The translations under genes and the position numbers were made by a program. Positions 37,895 to 46,346 of a stretch of DNA of 64,000 bases are shown here, one piece after another (positions within the stretch are counted from its first letter, which is position 1; the number at the start of each line of letters is the position of its first letter). The DNA comes from an uncultured Holophagaceae bacterium (GTDB lineage: Bacteria > Acidobacteriota > Holophagae > Holophagales > Holophagaceae). The notes under the pieces are model-generated. The model searched no databases. It was not told the DNA's origin and worked only from the letters and a program-made list of their open reading frames with translations. The stretch spans positions 124,001 to 188,000 of the forward strand of contig CAIWKE010000036.1 of NCBI GenBank assembly GCA_903913215.1, read 5' to 3'.

Positions 37895-40310
37895 ACCGAA
37901 GGGTAACGATCGTGGCCCCGGACCCGCCCTGGGCCTGGGGGGCATCCTCCACCTTGGCGATGCCAGGATGGCCGCGCAGAGCCTCCCGCACCGCCGCCTT
38001 GAGCCGCCCAGTGCCGTGGCCGTGGACGATGCGGACGAAGCGGCGCCCTGCGGCCAGGGCCTCCTCCACAAAGCGGTAGACCTCGCTGTCCACGTCATCG
38101 CTGGCCCGGCCGATGAGGTTGATCTCGGAGTCCAGGTCCTGGACTTCGGCCCGGACCCGCACCTTGCCCGAGGGCCGGGGCGCGACTTCCCGGGCCCCGA
38201 TGGGCTCCAGCTCACCCAGGCGGCACTCCAGACGCCGCCCCTGGGGGGTCTCCAGGGTGGCCCGGTCCCCCTTGAGGACCACGACCTTGCCCTCGACGCC
38301 CAGGCCGCGGTGGCGGGCGTAGCCACCCTCCTTCACTTCCAGGGCTGGGCCACCAGCCTTGGCTTTGGCGGGTCGCATTTCGGCTTCGGCCAGGCGGCCC
38401 AGCAGCCGCACCCGCTCGTGGGCCTCGGTGCCCAGGCGGTCCGCGTTGACGGTGGCCTCCTTCTGGCGCTCCTTCAGTTCCTTCACCAGGCGCTTGCCTT
38501 CGTGGTCCAGGAACTCCAGGACCCGGGCCACCTTGTCCCGGGATTCCTGCTGGAAGGCCTCCCGGTCCGCCCGGAGCTTCTCCTCCCTTTGCCGGAGGAT
38601 CTCCCGGTCCTTGTCGGCGGCGGCCAGCTGCAGGCGCAAAGCCTCGGCCTCCTCCAGCAGGCGGCTGCGCTCCGCCTCCAGCTCCCGCAGAAAGTCCCGC
38701 CAGTCCTGCTCCCGCTGGCCCAGCACCTTGTCAGCGTGGTCCAGCACGGCCTTGGGCAGGCCCAGGCGAGCGGCGATGGTGAGGGCCCGGCTCTGGCCGG
38801 GCTGGCCCACCAGCAGGCGGTAGGTGGGGGCCAGGCGGGTCTCGTCGAACTGCACGGAAGCATTCTGGAAGCGGGTGTGGCGCAGGGCCCACTGGCTGAT
38901 GTCGCCCAGGTGGGTGGAGCAGAGGATCCAGCAGTGACGCCGCGAGAGGGTCTGCAGGAGGGCGATGCCCAGGGCCGCGCCTTCTTTCGGGTCCGTGCCC
39001 GTGCCCAGCTCGTCCAGGAGCACCAGACCGCCATCGTGAACCCGATTCAGGATCTCCTTCAGGTGCAGGATATGGCTACTGAAGGTCGAAAGACTTCCCG
39101 TGATGGTCTGGTGGTCGCCGATATCGGCATGGAGGCTGGGCAGGGCCGGAAAGCTGGAGCCCTCCCGGACCGGCACCGCGCAGCCGCAGGAGGCCAGGGC
39201 CGAGAGCAGGCCCACGGTCTTGAGCACCACGGTCTTGCCGCCGGTGTTGGAACCGGAGATTACCAGGCCGGGCCTGCCCGCCTCCAGCACCAGATTCAGG
39301 GGTACAACGGTGTGGGGCAGGGGCTCCAGGCCCATGGCCTCCCGCACCCGGGGCAGCAGCAAGGGATGCCGGGCCTCCAGCAGGCAGAGGCGGCCCTGCT
39401 GGGGATCCGTCTCCAGGTCCGGCAGCAGACCGTCGCAGAGGGAGGCCCAGCGCAGCAGGGCCAGACCCTGATCCGCCCGGGCCTGGAGCTCCTGCCAGCG
39501 GACGAAGTCCTCCCGGTGCTCCCGCAGCTCCGCCAGCAGGTCCCGCAGGTAGGCCTGCACGGCCTGGGTGTAGTCCCGGTCGGCTTCGACGAACGTGTTG
39601 TTGAGGGGCACCACTTCCATGGGCTCGATGAAGACCGTAGCGCCGGTGCCACTGCGGTCCAGCACCAGCCCCGGGATCTGGCTGCGGCGCTCGCTGCGCA
39701 CCGGGAGGCAGAAGCGGCCGTTGCGCTCGACGATCATGGCCTCGTTGCAGGCCTCGGGGGAGCCGCGCAGAACCTTCTGCAGCTTCGCCTGTACCGCCTG
39801 GAAGGCCGCCTGGCGCTGGCGGTGCAGGCCCGCCAGGGCGGGAATGCGCAGGGGGTCCAGCTGGCCGTCCTCGGTGAAGGTCCGGGCCAGGCGCTCGCCC
39901 AGGGGGCCTGGATCGGGCAGCAGGGCCGCCGTGACCTGGAGGCGGTCGATGCCCAGGTGGGTGCCCGCAGGGGCAGGCCGGGCCTCGGGCCAGGGCAGGG
40001 CCGCAAGGGTCGCGAGCAGCTTGGCCATGCCCCGCAGGCCATCCCGCAGCTGGCGCCAGTGCTCGGGCAGCAGCCAGCCCGCGGGGTTCAGCAACTCCCC
40101 CAGAGCCTCGTCCATGGCCAGCACCGGCAGGCGTTCCGGCGCTGCGGCCCAGGTGTCCTGCAGCTCCAGTTGGTGCAGCCGCCGTTGCCCCGCGTGGCCG
40201 TCCCAGGGCTGCATGAGCCCCAGGGCGCTGCGGGCAGAGGCCGTGCGGGCCCCACCCTGGATGAGGTGGAGGGCTTCGGGGAGTTCCAGGACTTCAAGTT
40301 CAGGGTTCAT
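37893..40310 (-). CDS. mutS2: Endonuclease MutS2
   Basis: 805-residue MutS2, implicated in suppressing recombination or rescuing collided ribosomes. Clamp and lever helices fill the N-terminal half; the ATPase has Walker A SGSNTGGKTV, Walker B LVLLDELGTGTDPKEG and the STHL signal. A long coiled coil (about 510-620, rich in Arg/Glu) leads to a KOW-like segment and the C-terminal Smr nuclease domain with IVHGHGTGRLKAAVRE. MutS1-type mismatch-binding domains are absent, which marks it as MutS2. Start set at ATG 40310 (MNPELEVLEL); the frame extends 20 residues upstream. It lies 82 bases after a response-regulator gene on the same strand. Confidence 0.94.
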   Translation of the reverse strand: MNPELEVLELPEALHLIQGGARTASARSALGLMQPWDGHAGQRRLHQLELQDTWAAAPERLPVLAMDEALGELLNPAGWLLPEHWRQLRDGLRGMAKLLATLAALPWPEARPAPAGTHLGIDRLQVTAALLPDPGPLGERLARTFTEDGQLDPLRIPALAGLHRQRQAAFQAVQAKLQKVLRGSPEACNEAMIVERNGRFCLPVRSERRSQIPGLVLDRSGTGATVFIEPMEVVPLNNTFVEADRDYTQAVQAYLRDLLAELREHREDFVRWQELQARADQGLALLRWASLCDGLLPDLETDPQQGRLCLLEARHPLLLPRVREAMGLEPLPHTVVPLNLVLEAGRPGLVISGSNTGGKTVVLKTVGLLSALASCGCAVPVREGSSFPALPSLHADIGDHQTITGSLSTFSSHILHLKEILNRVHDGGLVLLDELGTGTDPKEGAALGIALLQTLSRRHCWILCSTHLGDISQWALRHTRFQNASVQFDETRLAPTYRLLVGQPGQSRALTIAARLGLPKAVLDHADKVLGQREQDWRDFLRELEAERSRLLEEAEALRLQLAAADKDREILRQREEKLRADREAFQQESRDKVARVLEFLDHEGKRLVKELKERQKEATVNADRLGTEAHERVRLLGRLAEAEMRPAKAKAGGPALEVKEGGYARHRGLGVEGKVVVLKGDRATLETPQGRRLECRLGELEPIGAREVAPRPSGKVRVRAEVQDLDSEINLIGRASDDVDSEVYRFVEEALAAGRRFVRIVHGHGTGRLKAAVREALRGHPGIAKVEDAPQAQGGSGATIVTLR

Positions 40311-40392
40311 GGGCACGCGGATCCAATCCCATCCAGCATGCGGCCCGGTGGGCGGGTCGGGAAGCGCCAAGTCTGGGGGGCCCCCTTGGACC

Positions 40393-41547
40393 TCAGACCA
40401 TCCGGTTGATGAGAACGGGCTGGGTGAGGCCCTGGCTCTGCGAATAGTTCCGCAGCCACTCGATGTGGAGCTGGTTCAGGTGAGTGCCCTTGGCCAGCAC
40501 CACAGCCTCATAGGCCCCGGAGACCACATCATCGCCCAGGACCATGCCGGGCTGCAGCTCATCCAGGGGCAGGGCCACGATGCCCTCTGGGTTGTGGTCC
40601 TGAACCACCCGGAGCACCTGACCCAGGGCTGCAACCACCGTGGGATCGTACCGGGAGCCGGCGCCCAGCTCTATCTGGGCGAAGGCGGTGGCTTGGGTGC
40701 CCCTTGTGCGAAGGCGGTCCGTGTAGTCCAGAACCACCTTGAGGATGCGGGCCCCCAGAGGCAGCTGCGCACCAGCCACCCGGTCCCGGGGATAGCCCAC
40801 GCCATTGAAGCCCTTGTGGCTGTACTTGATCATCTGGGCCACGGTCTGGAGCCGGGGGATGTGAGCGATGAGCTCGGAGCCCATCTCCGGGCCCCGAAGG
40901 AGGGCGTCGTGCTCCATGGGGCTGAGGCGCTCACCCCGTAGGAGCTTGCCCTGCACCTCACTGGAGATGGCCAGGTCACCCACCCGCGACAGCAGGGCGG
41001 CAATACCGATATCCCAGGAGGACGCCAGTTCGAGCGCCTCGGCGATGGCCATGGCCAGGTTCCGGACTTCCTGGCTGCGCCCGGAGCCGGTGGGGTCGAA
41101 GAGGGCCAGCAGGCCCACCAGGGCCTGGATGCTGCCGCTGAGGGTGTCTTCCAGGAGGGTTCGCTCAGCCGTGATGAGCTCGAACTGGGCCACGGCATCC
41201 CACAATACCTGGAGCAGGTCCTGCCCGTCGATGGGCTTGGTGAGGAAGCGGAACACGTGGCCCTTGTTGACGGCCTCCACGGCCGTATTCAGTTCCGCCT
41301 GGCCTGTGAGCATGATCTTGACGGTGTCTGGCGAGCGGGTGCCGAGGCGGTCCAGGAACTGGACGCCGTCCATGCCCGGCATCCGGAAGTCCGAGAGCAC
41401 CACGGCCAGGGGACCTGGTGTGGCGAGGGCCTCCAGGCCCGCCTGCCCGGTCTCGGCCGTGAGCACTTCGAAGTCCGCCTGAAGCAGCCTTCGCAGAGCC
41501 CGCAACAACAGAACATCGTCATCCACCAGCAGGATGCGTGGCTTCAT
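40393..41547 (-). CDS. Response regulator with degenerate HD-GYP domain
   Basis: 384-residue protein. Residues 1-120 form an intact receiver (ILLVDDDV, acceptor in VVLSDFRMPG, FLTKPI). The C-terminal part aligns with RpfG-type HD-GYP cyclic-di-GMP phosphodiesterases: SHKGFNGVGYPRDRV, LGARILKVVLDYTDRL and YDPTVVAAL are kept. However, the metal-binding HD pair in the usual LLHDIGK is replaced by LLSRVGD, and the HVRRV and HP motifs are lost. It is therefore probably a ligand-binding or signalling pseudo-enzyme. ATGA overlap with the upstream HDOD regulator gene indicates one operon, led by the large sensor kinase. Confidence 0.85.
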   Translation of the reverse strand: MKPRILLVDDDVLLLRALRRLLQADFEVLTAETGQAGLEALATPGPLAVVLSDFRMPGMDGVQFLDRLGTRSPDTVKIMLTGQAELNTAVEAVNKGHVFRFLTKPIDGQDLLQVLWDAVAQFELITAERTLLEDTLSGSIQALVGLLALFDPTGSGRSQEVRNLAMAIAEALELASSWDIGIAALLSRVGDLAISSEVQGKLLRGERLSPMEHDALLRGPEMGSELIAHIPRLQTVAQMIKYSHKGFNGVGYPRDRVAGAQLPLGARILKVVLDYTDRLRTRGTQATAFAQIELGAGSRYDPTVVAALGQVLRVVQDHNPEGIVALPLDELQPGMVLGDDVVSGAYEAVVLAKGTHLNQLHIEWLRNYSQSQGLTQPVLINRMV

Positions 41548-42755
41548 GGGGTGCTCCCCGGCTGAGCCTGTTGCCACTGAGCCAGGAGCCGCTCCCAGTG
41601 CGCCTCCAGGGACAGTGTCTGGGTGAAGGGCACGCTGTTGCTTGCGAGGCGGGCGCCATCGAAGAACAGGTTCGGCGGCTGGGCCCTTCCGGGGCAGAAG
41701 TGGGCGGCGTAGATGGCCAGGGAGACCAGGGAGCTGTGCGCTTCCAGGTGCTCGCAGTGATGGGCGCGGACCACGGCGCCGAAAGTTTCCGGCAGGGCCC
41801 AGAGACTCAGGAGGGCGGCGCCCACCCGGCAGTGGTCCGTGCCCAGGACTTTCCGTTCCTGGGACAGCATGCTCTCCCCCTCCCGCACGATCATCTGCAG
41901 GATCTCCCCGTAGTGGAGGACGGGGGAGGTCGCCAGGACCACCACGCCCACATCATGCAGCAGGCCCACCGAGTAGGCCTCCGCGGCCAGGGCTGCATCC
42001 CCCGTGGCCGCCAGCACCCAGGTGCTGGCCCGTTGCGCCACCTCCTGGGAATGGGCCCAGACGCCTTCCAGATCCAGGCCTGCCGCCAGTGCTTCGGTAG
42101 GGGCCATGCGCTGGCCCCGCTGCTCGAGCAGCTCGCGGAGGTTGCTGACGCCCAGGAACGCCACGGCCTGCTGGAGGTCTGTGATGGGTCGGCCTGCGGC
42201 GAGATAGGCGGAGTTCACCAGCTTGAGGATGGTCATGGCGAGGCCGATGTCCTGGCCCACCACTTGGCCCATGGCACCCAGGTCAGGGTCGGGCTGGTCC
42301 AGGAGCGCCCTCAGGGCGGCCACATGCTTCGGCAGGCTGGGGATCCGCTCCAGGCTTGTCACCAGGTGGCGGGTCAGGAGGTTCTCGACATCGAGGTCAT
42401 CGAGGTTGAGGTTGGCCAGGATGGCAAGCTGGCGCTGGGGCTCGATGGGCTTGGTGAGGAAGCGGTGGTACCACCCCTCCGTCTCGAGGATCCGCTGCAG
42501 GGGGGTGTGGCCCGAAAGCACCATGCGGATGGCGTCGGGCTGGTGGTGCAGGCAGGCCTTCAGCACAGCGGTGCCGTCCAGGCCAGGCATCTGCATATCG
42601 GTCATGACCAGGTGGAAGGGGGTATGGGAGAGCAGTTCCACGGCCTGTTCTCCTGAGGACGCCGTGATCACCTCCCACGTGGGCCAGCGGGAGAGGATGG
42701 TGCGGTAGAGGGCCCGCAGCACCATGGGTTCGTCGTCCACCAGCAGAATCCGCAT
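41544..42755 (-). CDS. Response regulator with HDOD domain
   Basis: 403-residue protein: an intact receiver (1-120; ILLVDDEP, acceptor in VMTDMQMPG, FLTKPI), then an HDOD domain (about 140-340; IPSLPKHVAALRALL, DIGLAMTILKLVNSAYL, AVAFLGVSNLRELL, SVGLLHDVGVVVLA). HDOD proteins act as signalling scaffolds in several bacteria and usually lack enzymatic activity. Three bases separate its start from the stop of the large sensor kinase, and it overlaps the next regulator gene by four bases. This makes a three-gene phosphorelay with two alternative outputs. Confidence 0.92.
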   Translation of the reverse strand: MRILLVDDEPMVLRALYRTILSRWPTWEVITASSGEQAVELLSHTPFHLVMTDMQMPGLDGTAVLKACLHHQPDAIRMVLSGHTPLQRILETEGWYHRFLTKPIEPQRQLAILANLNLDDLDVENLLTRHLVTSLERIPSLPKHVAALRALLDQPDPDLGAMGQVVGQDIGLAMTILKLVNSAYLAAGRPITDLQQAVAFLGVSNLRELLEQRGQRMAPTEALAAGLDLEGVWAHSQEVAQRASTWVLAATGDAALAAEAYSVGLLHDVGVVVLATSPVLHYGEILQMIVREGESMLSQERKVLGTDHCRVGAALLSLWALPETFGAVVRAHHCEHLEAHSSLVSLAIYAAHFCPGRAQPPNLFFDGARLASNSVPFTQTLSLEAHWERLLAQWQQAQPGSTP

Positions 42756-42758
42756 GGC

Positions 42759-45700
42759 CTAGGCCCCCTTCCCGGCGGGGGCGGCCGAGGCCTTGGTCAG
42801 CGGCAGCTGGATGATGAAGGTCGTGCCCTCACCCGGCACCGACTCGCAGCGGAGGCTGCCCCCGTGAAGGTTCACGATGACCTGGTAGCAGACCGTGAGC
42901 CCCTGACCCGTCCCCTTGCCCACGTCCTTGGTGGTGAAGAAGGGGTCGTACATCTTCTTGAGCACCGGCTCGGGAATGCCGACGCCGTTGTCGCTGATCC
43001 GGATCTCCACGCCCTGGTCCTGTCGCCGCGTGGAGAGGACCATCTTCCCATCCAGGGTCTCCGAGGGGGGGCGCTCGCGGATGGCGTCAGCGGCGTTGAC
43101 GATGAAGTTCAGGAAGGCCTGGTTCAACTCCACGGGCAGGCCATGGATGAGCGGCAGGGTCGGGTCCAGGTCCAGTTCCAGCTCTGCGATGTACTTCCAC
43201 TCATTGCGGGCGACGGTGGAAGTAGTCATCAGGCACTGGTTGAGATCCACGCTTGACCAGTCCCGCCCGCCCGGATGGGAGAACTCCTTCATGGCCCGGA
43301 CGATCTTCGTGATGCGGTCGATGCCCTCCATGGACTCACTGATGGCGAGCGGCATCTCCTCCTGCAGGAAGTCCAGGTTCAGCTCCCGTCGGAGGGCTTC
43401 CAGCTGCTCGGTCTGGGGCTGGGGCAGTCCTGCGAGGTGGTCCTGGCAGGCTTTCTGGAAGCGGGACAATTTGCTGTAGCCCTCCTTCAGGAACCCCAGA
43501 TTGTTGCCCAGAAACTGGGTGGGGGTGTTGATCTCGTGGGCGATGCCCGCCGCCAGGTGGCCGATGGATTCCATCTTCCGGGCCTGCTCCAGTTCCACGA
43601 GGACCATGCGATTGCTGGCCTCGCTCTTGGCCCTGGCCTCCATCTCCTCGATGAGGTCAAGGTTCATCTGGTCGAGCTCTCGGGTGCGCTCCGCCACCCG
43701 GCGCTCCAGCTCCAGGCGGGTGTCAGTCCGCTCGATTTTCGAGCCCAGGGCCTTGCCCGTCAGTCGGAGGATCTCGCGGTGGGCGGAGGGCCAGGGCAGC
43801 CCGTTCGAATCATCCATGAACCCGATGGCCCCCCACCACTGGCCCCGCACATGGACCGGCACGACCAGGATGTTGGTCGAGAGGGGGTGGCCGAGTTGGA
43901 AGGGCACCAACTCCGGGAAGCTGTTGCTGGGCCCATGGACCAGCTGGTCCGCCTTCAGCCGGTCGTTCCAGTGTGCAAACCCCGCGGCCCTCGTGGGTAT
44001 GCGGTGGAACAAGGGGGACTGGAGCTTGGGCGGGACGCCTTCGCGACACCACTCGAAGACCATGTCGGCCCAGACCTCCTCATCGGTGTCGGGGTTCCCG
44101 ATGACCTGTAAGATCTGGACCCTGCTGGCGCTGCTGGCCCGGCCGATGGATTCGAGGAAGGCTGGGATCCTTTCCTGCCACACGAGTGAATCCAGTAGGG
44201 TGATGACCCCCGAGCTGATGGCCTCCAGGATCTGGTCCTTCCGGGCCAGGGACTGCTCCAGGTTTTTCCGGGCGCTGATGTCGGCATGGGTGCCGATCAT
44301 GCGCGTCGGCACACCTACGGCGTCCCACCCCACCACTTGTCCACGGTCCAGGACCCAGAGGAAGTGGCCATCCCGGTGCAGGAAGCGGTGCTCGCTAAGA
44401 TACAGAGGACTGCGGCCCTCCAGGTGTTCCTGGAGCTCCGCCAGGGTGCGCTCCCGGTCCTCGGGGTGGAGCCGGGAACTCCACTCTTCCAGCTGGTTGC
44501 TGAGCTCGCCCGGGAGGTAGCCAATCATGCGCTTCCAGGTGTCGGAGAAGATCACGGTGTCAGCGAGGATGTCCCAGTCCCAGAGTCCATCCCCGCTGCC
44601 CTCGACGGCCAGAGCCAGTCGTTCTTCACTGATCCGGAGGGCCTCGGCGATGCGGAGCTTCTCCGTCACATCCTGAAAGGAGATCACCGCCCCCACAATG
44701 CCCTGGTCCCGCCGGATGGGGTTGATGGCCTTGGAGACGCGAATGAAACTGCCGTCCTTGCGGAGGTAGGCCTCCGCCTCCGAGCGGAAGGGCAGCCCCG
44801 TTCGGATAACCTCCTGGGACTCACAGGCAGACTCAGGAATGGCCTCATTCGCCTGGGGGTGCCAGTGGAAGAGGTCATGGGCCCGGCGACCCAGGAGCTC
44901 CTCCGTGGACCAGCCGAGGATCTCCCCGGCCCTGGGGTTCACGAAGGTGATGCAGCCTGCCTCGTCAAGCACATACAGGCCGTCGGCCATGGTGTGGGTG
45001 ATCTCGTCCAGGCGGTTGAGGGCTTCGGCGTTCTCCTGGATCAGGATGGTCTGGATGTCCCGGTTTTCGATGAGATCCTGGATGCGGTCCCGGATGGCCC
45101 TGGACATGGCGTTGAAGGTCGCCCCCAGGCGGCCCACATCGTCGGTGCCCTCCCAAACCGGCGGTGGGAAGAGCTCCCCCCGGGCCACGGCCTCGCTGGC
45201 CAGAGTCAGGGCCGTGAGATGGCGGGTGAGCCAGAAGCCCACCACGGTCAACAGGCCTGCGGAGAGCAACAGTTCGCCGAGGGCGATGAGGATGCCCTGG
45301 GTCAGCAGTTCCCGGTGGGCGGCCAGGATCTGGGCCAGGTTCACGCCGAAGTGCACCGTGCCGAGGTTCTGGCCCGCTTCCTGGATGGGCGCCACCACGT
45401 TGTAGCGCGGGGTGCCCTGGGTTCCGTAGAGGTGAAAGCTCCGATCTGCGGCTGGCAGCGGCTGGGCCGGATCCCAGCCGCTCATGGCCACGGGCTTGCC
45501 GCGGCTGTCCCGCACGGCCAAGTAGTCGATGCCCTGGGTGGCGGCACATTCGTCCAGGATGGCTTTCACCGTGGCCGAGTCCCGCTGGGCCAGGGGGGCG
45601 ATGAGGGCAGCCTGCAGCACAGGAGTCATCTGGGCCGCGTGCTGGGCGGCCTGCTCGGTCATCTTGCCCGAGAGCAGCCGGAGGCTGTTGGCCACCAGCA

Positions 45701-45782
45701 GGGTGAGCATGGTCGCCTCGATGAGGATGGCGGCCAGCAGCATCCGCCCCCGGATGGAGCGGCCCGGCAGGCGGAGCCTCAT
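42759..45782 (-). CDS. Large multi-sensor histidine kinase (CACHE-like, HAMP, PAS, PAS, GAF-like)
   Basis: About 1007 residues. Membrane helices (about 14-36 and 160-185) flank a periplasmic domain (ECAATQGIDYLAVRDSRGKPVAMSG); then HAMP, a PAS domain (ADGLYVLDEAGCITFVNPRAGEILGW), a second PAS with PAC (GDGLWDWDILADTVIFSDTWKRMIGY), a GAF-like domain (about 540-710), a coiled coil (RRVAERTRELDQMNLDLIEE) and the kinase core GIAHEINTPTQFLGNNLG with ATP boxes NFIVNAADAI, DNGVGIPE and GTGQGLTVCYQVI. First gene of the operon with two regulators, which are its likely targets. The start is uncertain: ATG 45782, or ATG 45839 (19 residues longer); neither has a ribosome site. Confidence 0.9.
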   Translation of the reverse strand: MRLRLPGRSIRGRMLLAAILIEATMLTLLVANSLRLLSGKMTEQAAQHAAQMTPVLQAALIAPLAQRDSATVKAILDECAATQGIDYLAVRDSRGKPVAMSGWDPAQPLPAADRSFHLYGTQGTPRYNVVAPIQEAGQNLGTVHFGVNLAQILAAHRELLTQGILIALGELLLSAGLLTVVGFWLTRHLTALTLASEAVARGELFPPPVWEGTDDVGRLGATFNAMSRAIRDRIQDLIENRDIQTILIQENAEALNRLDEITHTMADGLYVLDEAGCITFVNPRAGEILGWSTEELLGRRAHDLFHWHPQANEAIPESACESQEVIRTGLPFRSEAEAYLRKDGSFIRVSKAINPIRRDQGIVGAVISFQDVTEKLRIAEALRISEERLALAVEGSGDGLWDWDILADTVIFSDTWKRMIGYLPGELSNQLEEWSSRLHPEDRERTLAELQEHLEGRSPLYLSEHRFLHRDGHFLWVLDRGQVVGWDAVGVPTRMIGTHADISARKNLEQSLARKDQILEAISSGVITLLDSLVWQERIPAFLESIGRASSASRVQILQVIGNPDTDEEVWADMVFEWCREGVPPKLQSPLFHRIPTRAAGFAHWNDRLKADQLVHGPSNSFPELVPFQLGHPLSTNILVVPVHVRGQWWGAIGFMDDSNGLPWPSAHREILRLTGKALGSKIERTDTRLELERRVAERTRELDQMNLDLIEEMEARAKSEASNRMVLVELEQARKMESIGHLAAGIAHEINTPTQFLGNNLGFLKEGYSKLSRFQKACQDHLAGLPQPQTEQLEALRRELNLDFLQEEMPLAISESMEGIDRITKIVRAMKEFSHPGGRDWSSVDLNQCLMTTSTVARNEWKYIAELELDLDPTLPLIHGLPVELNQAFLNFIVNAADAIRERPPSETLDGKMVLSTRRQDQGVEIRISDNGVGIPEPVLKKMYDPFFTTKDVGKGTGQGLTVCYQVIVNLHGGSLRCESVPGEGTTFIIQLPLTKASAAPAGKGA

Positions 45783-45938
45783 CGGGTGCCCAGGAGTATG
45801 TTTTCGACCACGAAAGCCCTCACTTCCAAGGACTGCCATGGGAAGAAGGAGCTCAGGCCGGCCTTATCTGGAGGCTAAGGGCCCTTCGGGGTCAGGGCTA
45901 TAAGCTCGATCAACTAGGTGGCCTTAATTGTTTTTGAC

Positions 45939-45963
45939 AAAAAAAGGCCCGCTTCCGCGGGCC
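45939..45963 (-). terminator. Intrinsic terminator of rpsU
   Basis: On the minus strand GGCCCGC-GGAA-GCGGGCC (45963-45946) is followed by seven T (45945-45939), 34 bases after the rpsU stop. A textbook factor-independent terminator. Confidence 0.9.
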
Positions 45964-45996
45964 TTGATCATCGTGACGCAATGCGTCGTGCTGGTA

Positions 45997-46203
45997 TCAA
46001 CCGATCATGCGACGTTCTTGAGCCAGACGCTTGAGGGTCTTCTTACGGGCGGCGAGCATCTTCCGCTTACGCTTGGCGCTGGGCTTCTCGTAGTGCTGAC
46101 GCTTCTTCAGCTCGCTGAGAATGCCGGACTTTTCGCATTTCCGCTTGAAGCGGCGAAGGGCGAACTCGAACGTTTCGTCTTCTTTGACCTTGACCAAAGG
46201 CAT
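45997..46203 (-). CDS. rpsU: 30S ribosomal protein bS21
   Basis: 68-residue, strongly basic small-subunit protein: [21 protein letters not shown] is the standard N-terminus, followed by [15 protein letters not shown] and the Arg/Lys-rich tail with [14 protein letters not shown] 46203 is fixed by a near-perfect AAAGGAGGTG 8-9 bases upstream; an upstream in-frame start is unsupported. Own terminator follows, so it appears to be transcribed alone. In many bacteria rpsU lies with dnaG and rpoD; here it does not. Confidence 0.97.
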   Translation of the reverse strand: MPLVKVKEDETFEFALRRFKRKCEKSGILSELKKRQHYEKPSAKRKRKMLAARKKTLKRLAQERRMIG

Positions 46204-46346
46204 GTGGATGCACCTCCTTTCCCGTGGATTTCGGCCTAGGCTTAGGTTCCGCACCGGACCGAACGAGAAGCTTAGCGTGAAACCAGTTTGATGGCCAGCA
46301 TCATTCCCCCCCGCTACCCTGGTGGATTCACCGTCATTGGAACCAC

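Noticed and set aside
37836-40409. 857-codon frame opposite mutS2
   Set aside because: Shadow frame rich in Gln/Gly/His; mutS2 has all its motifs on the opposite strand.
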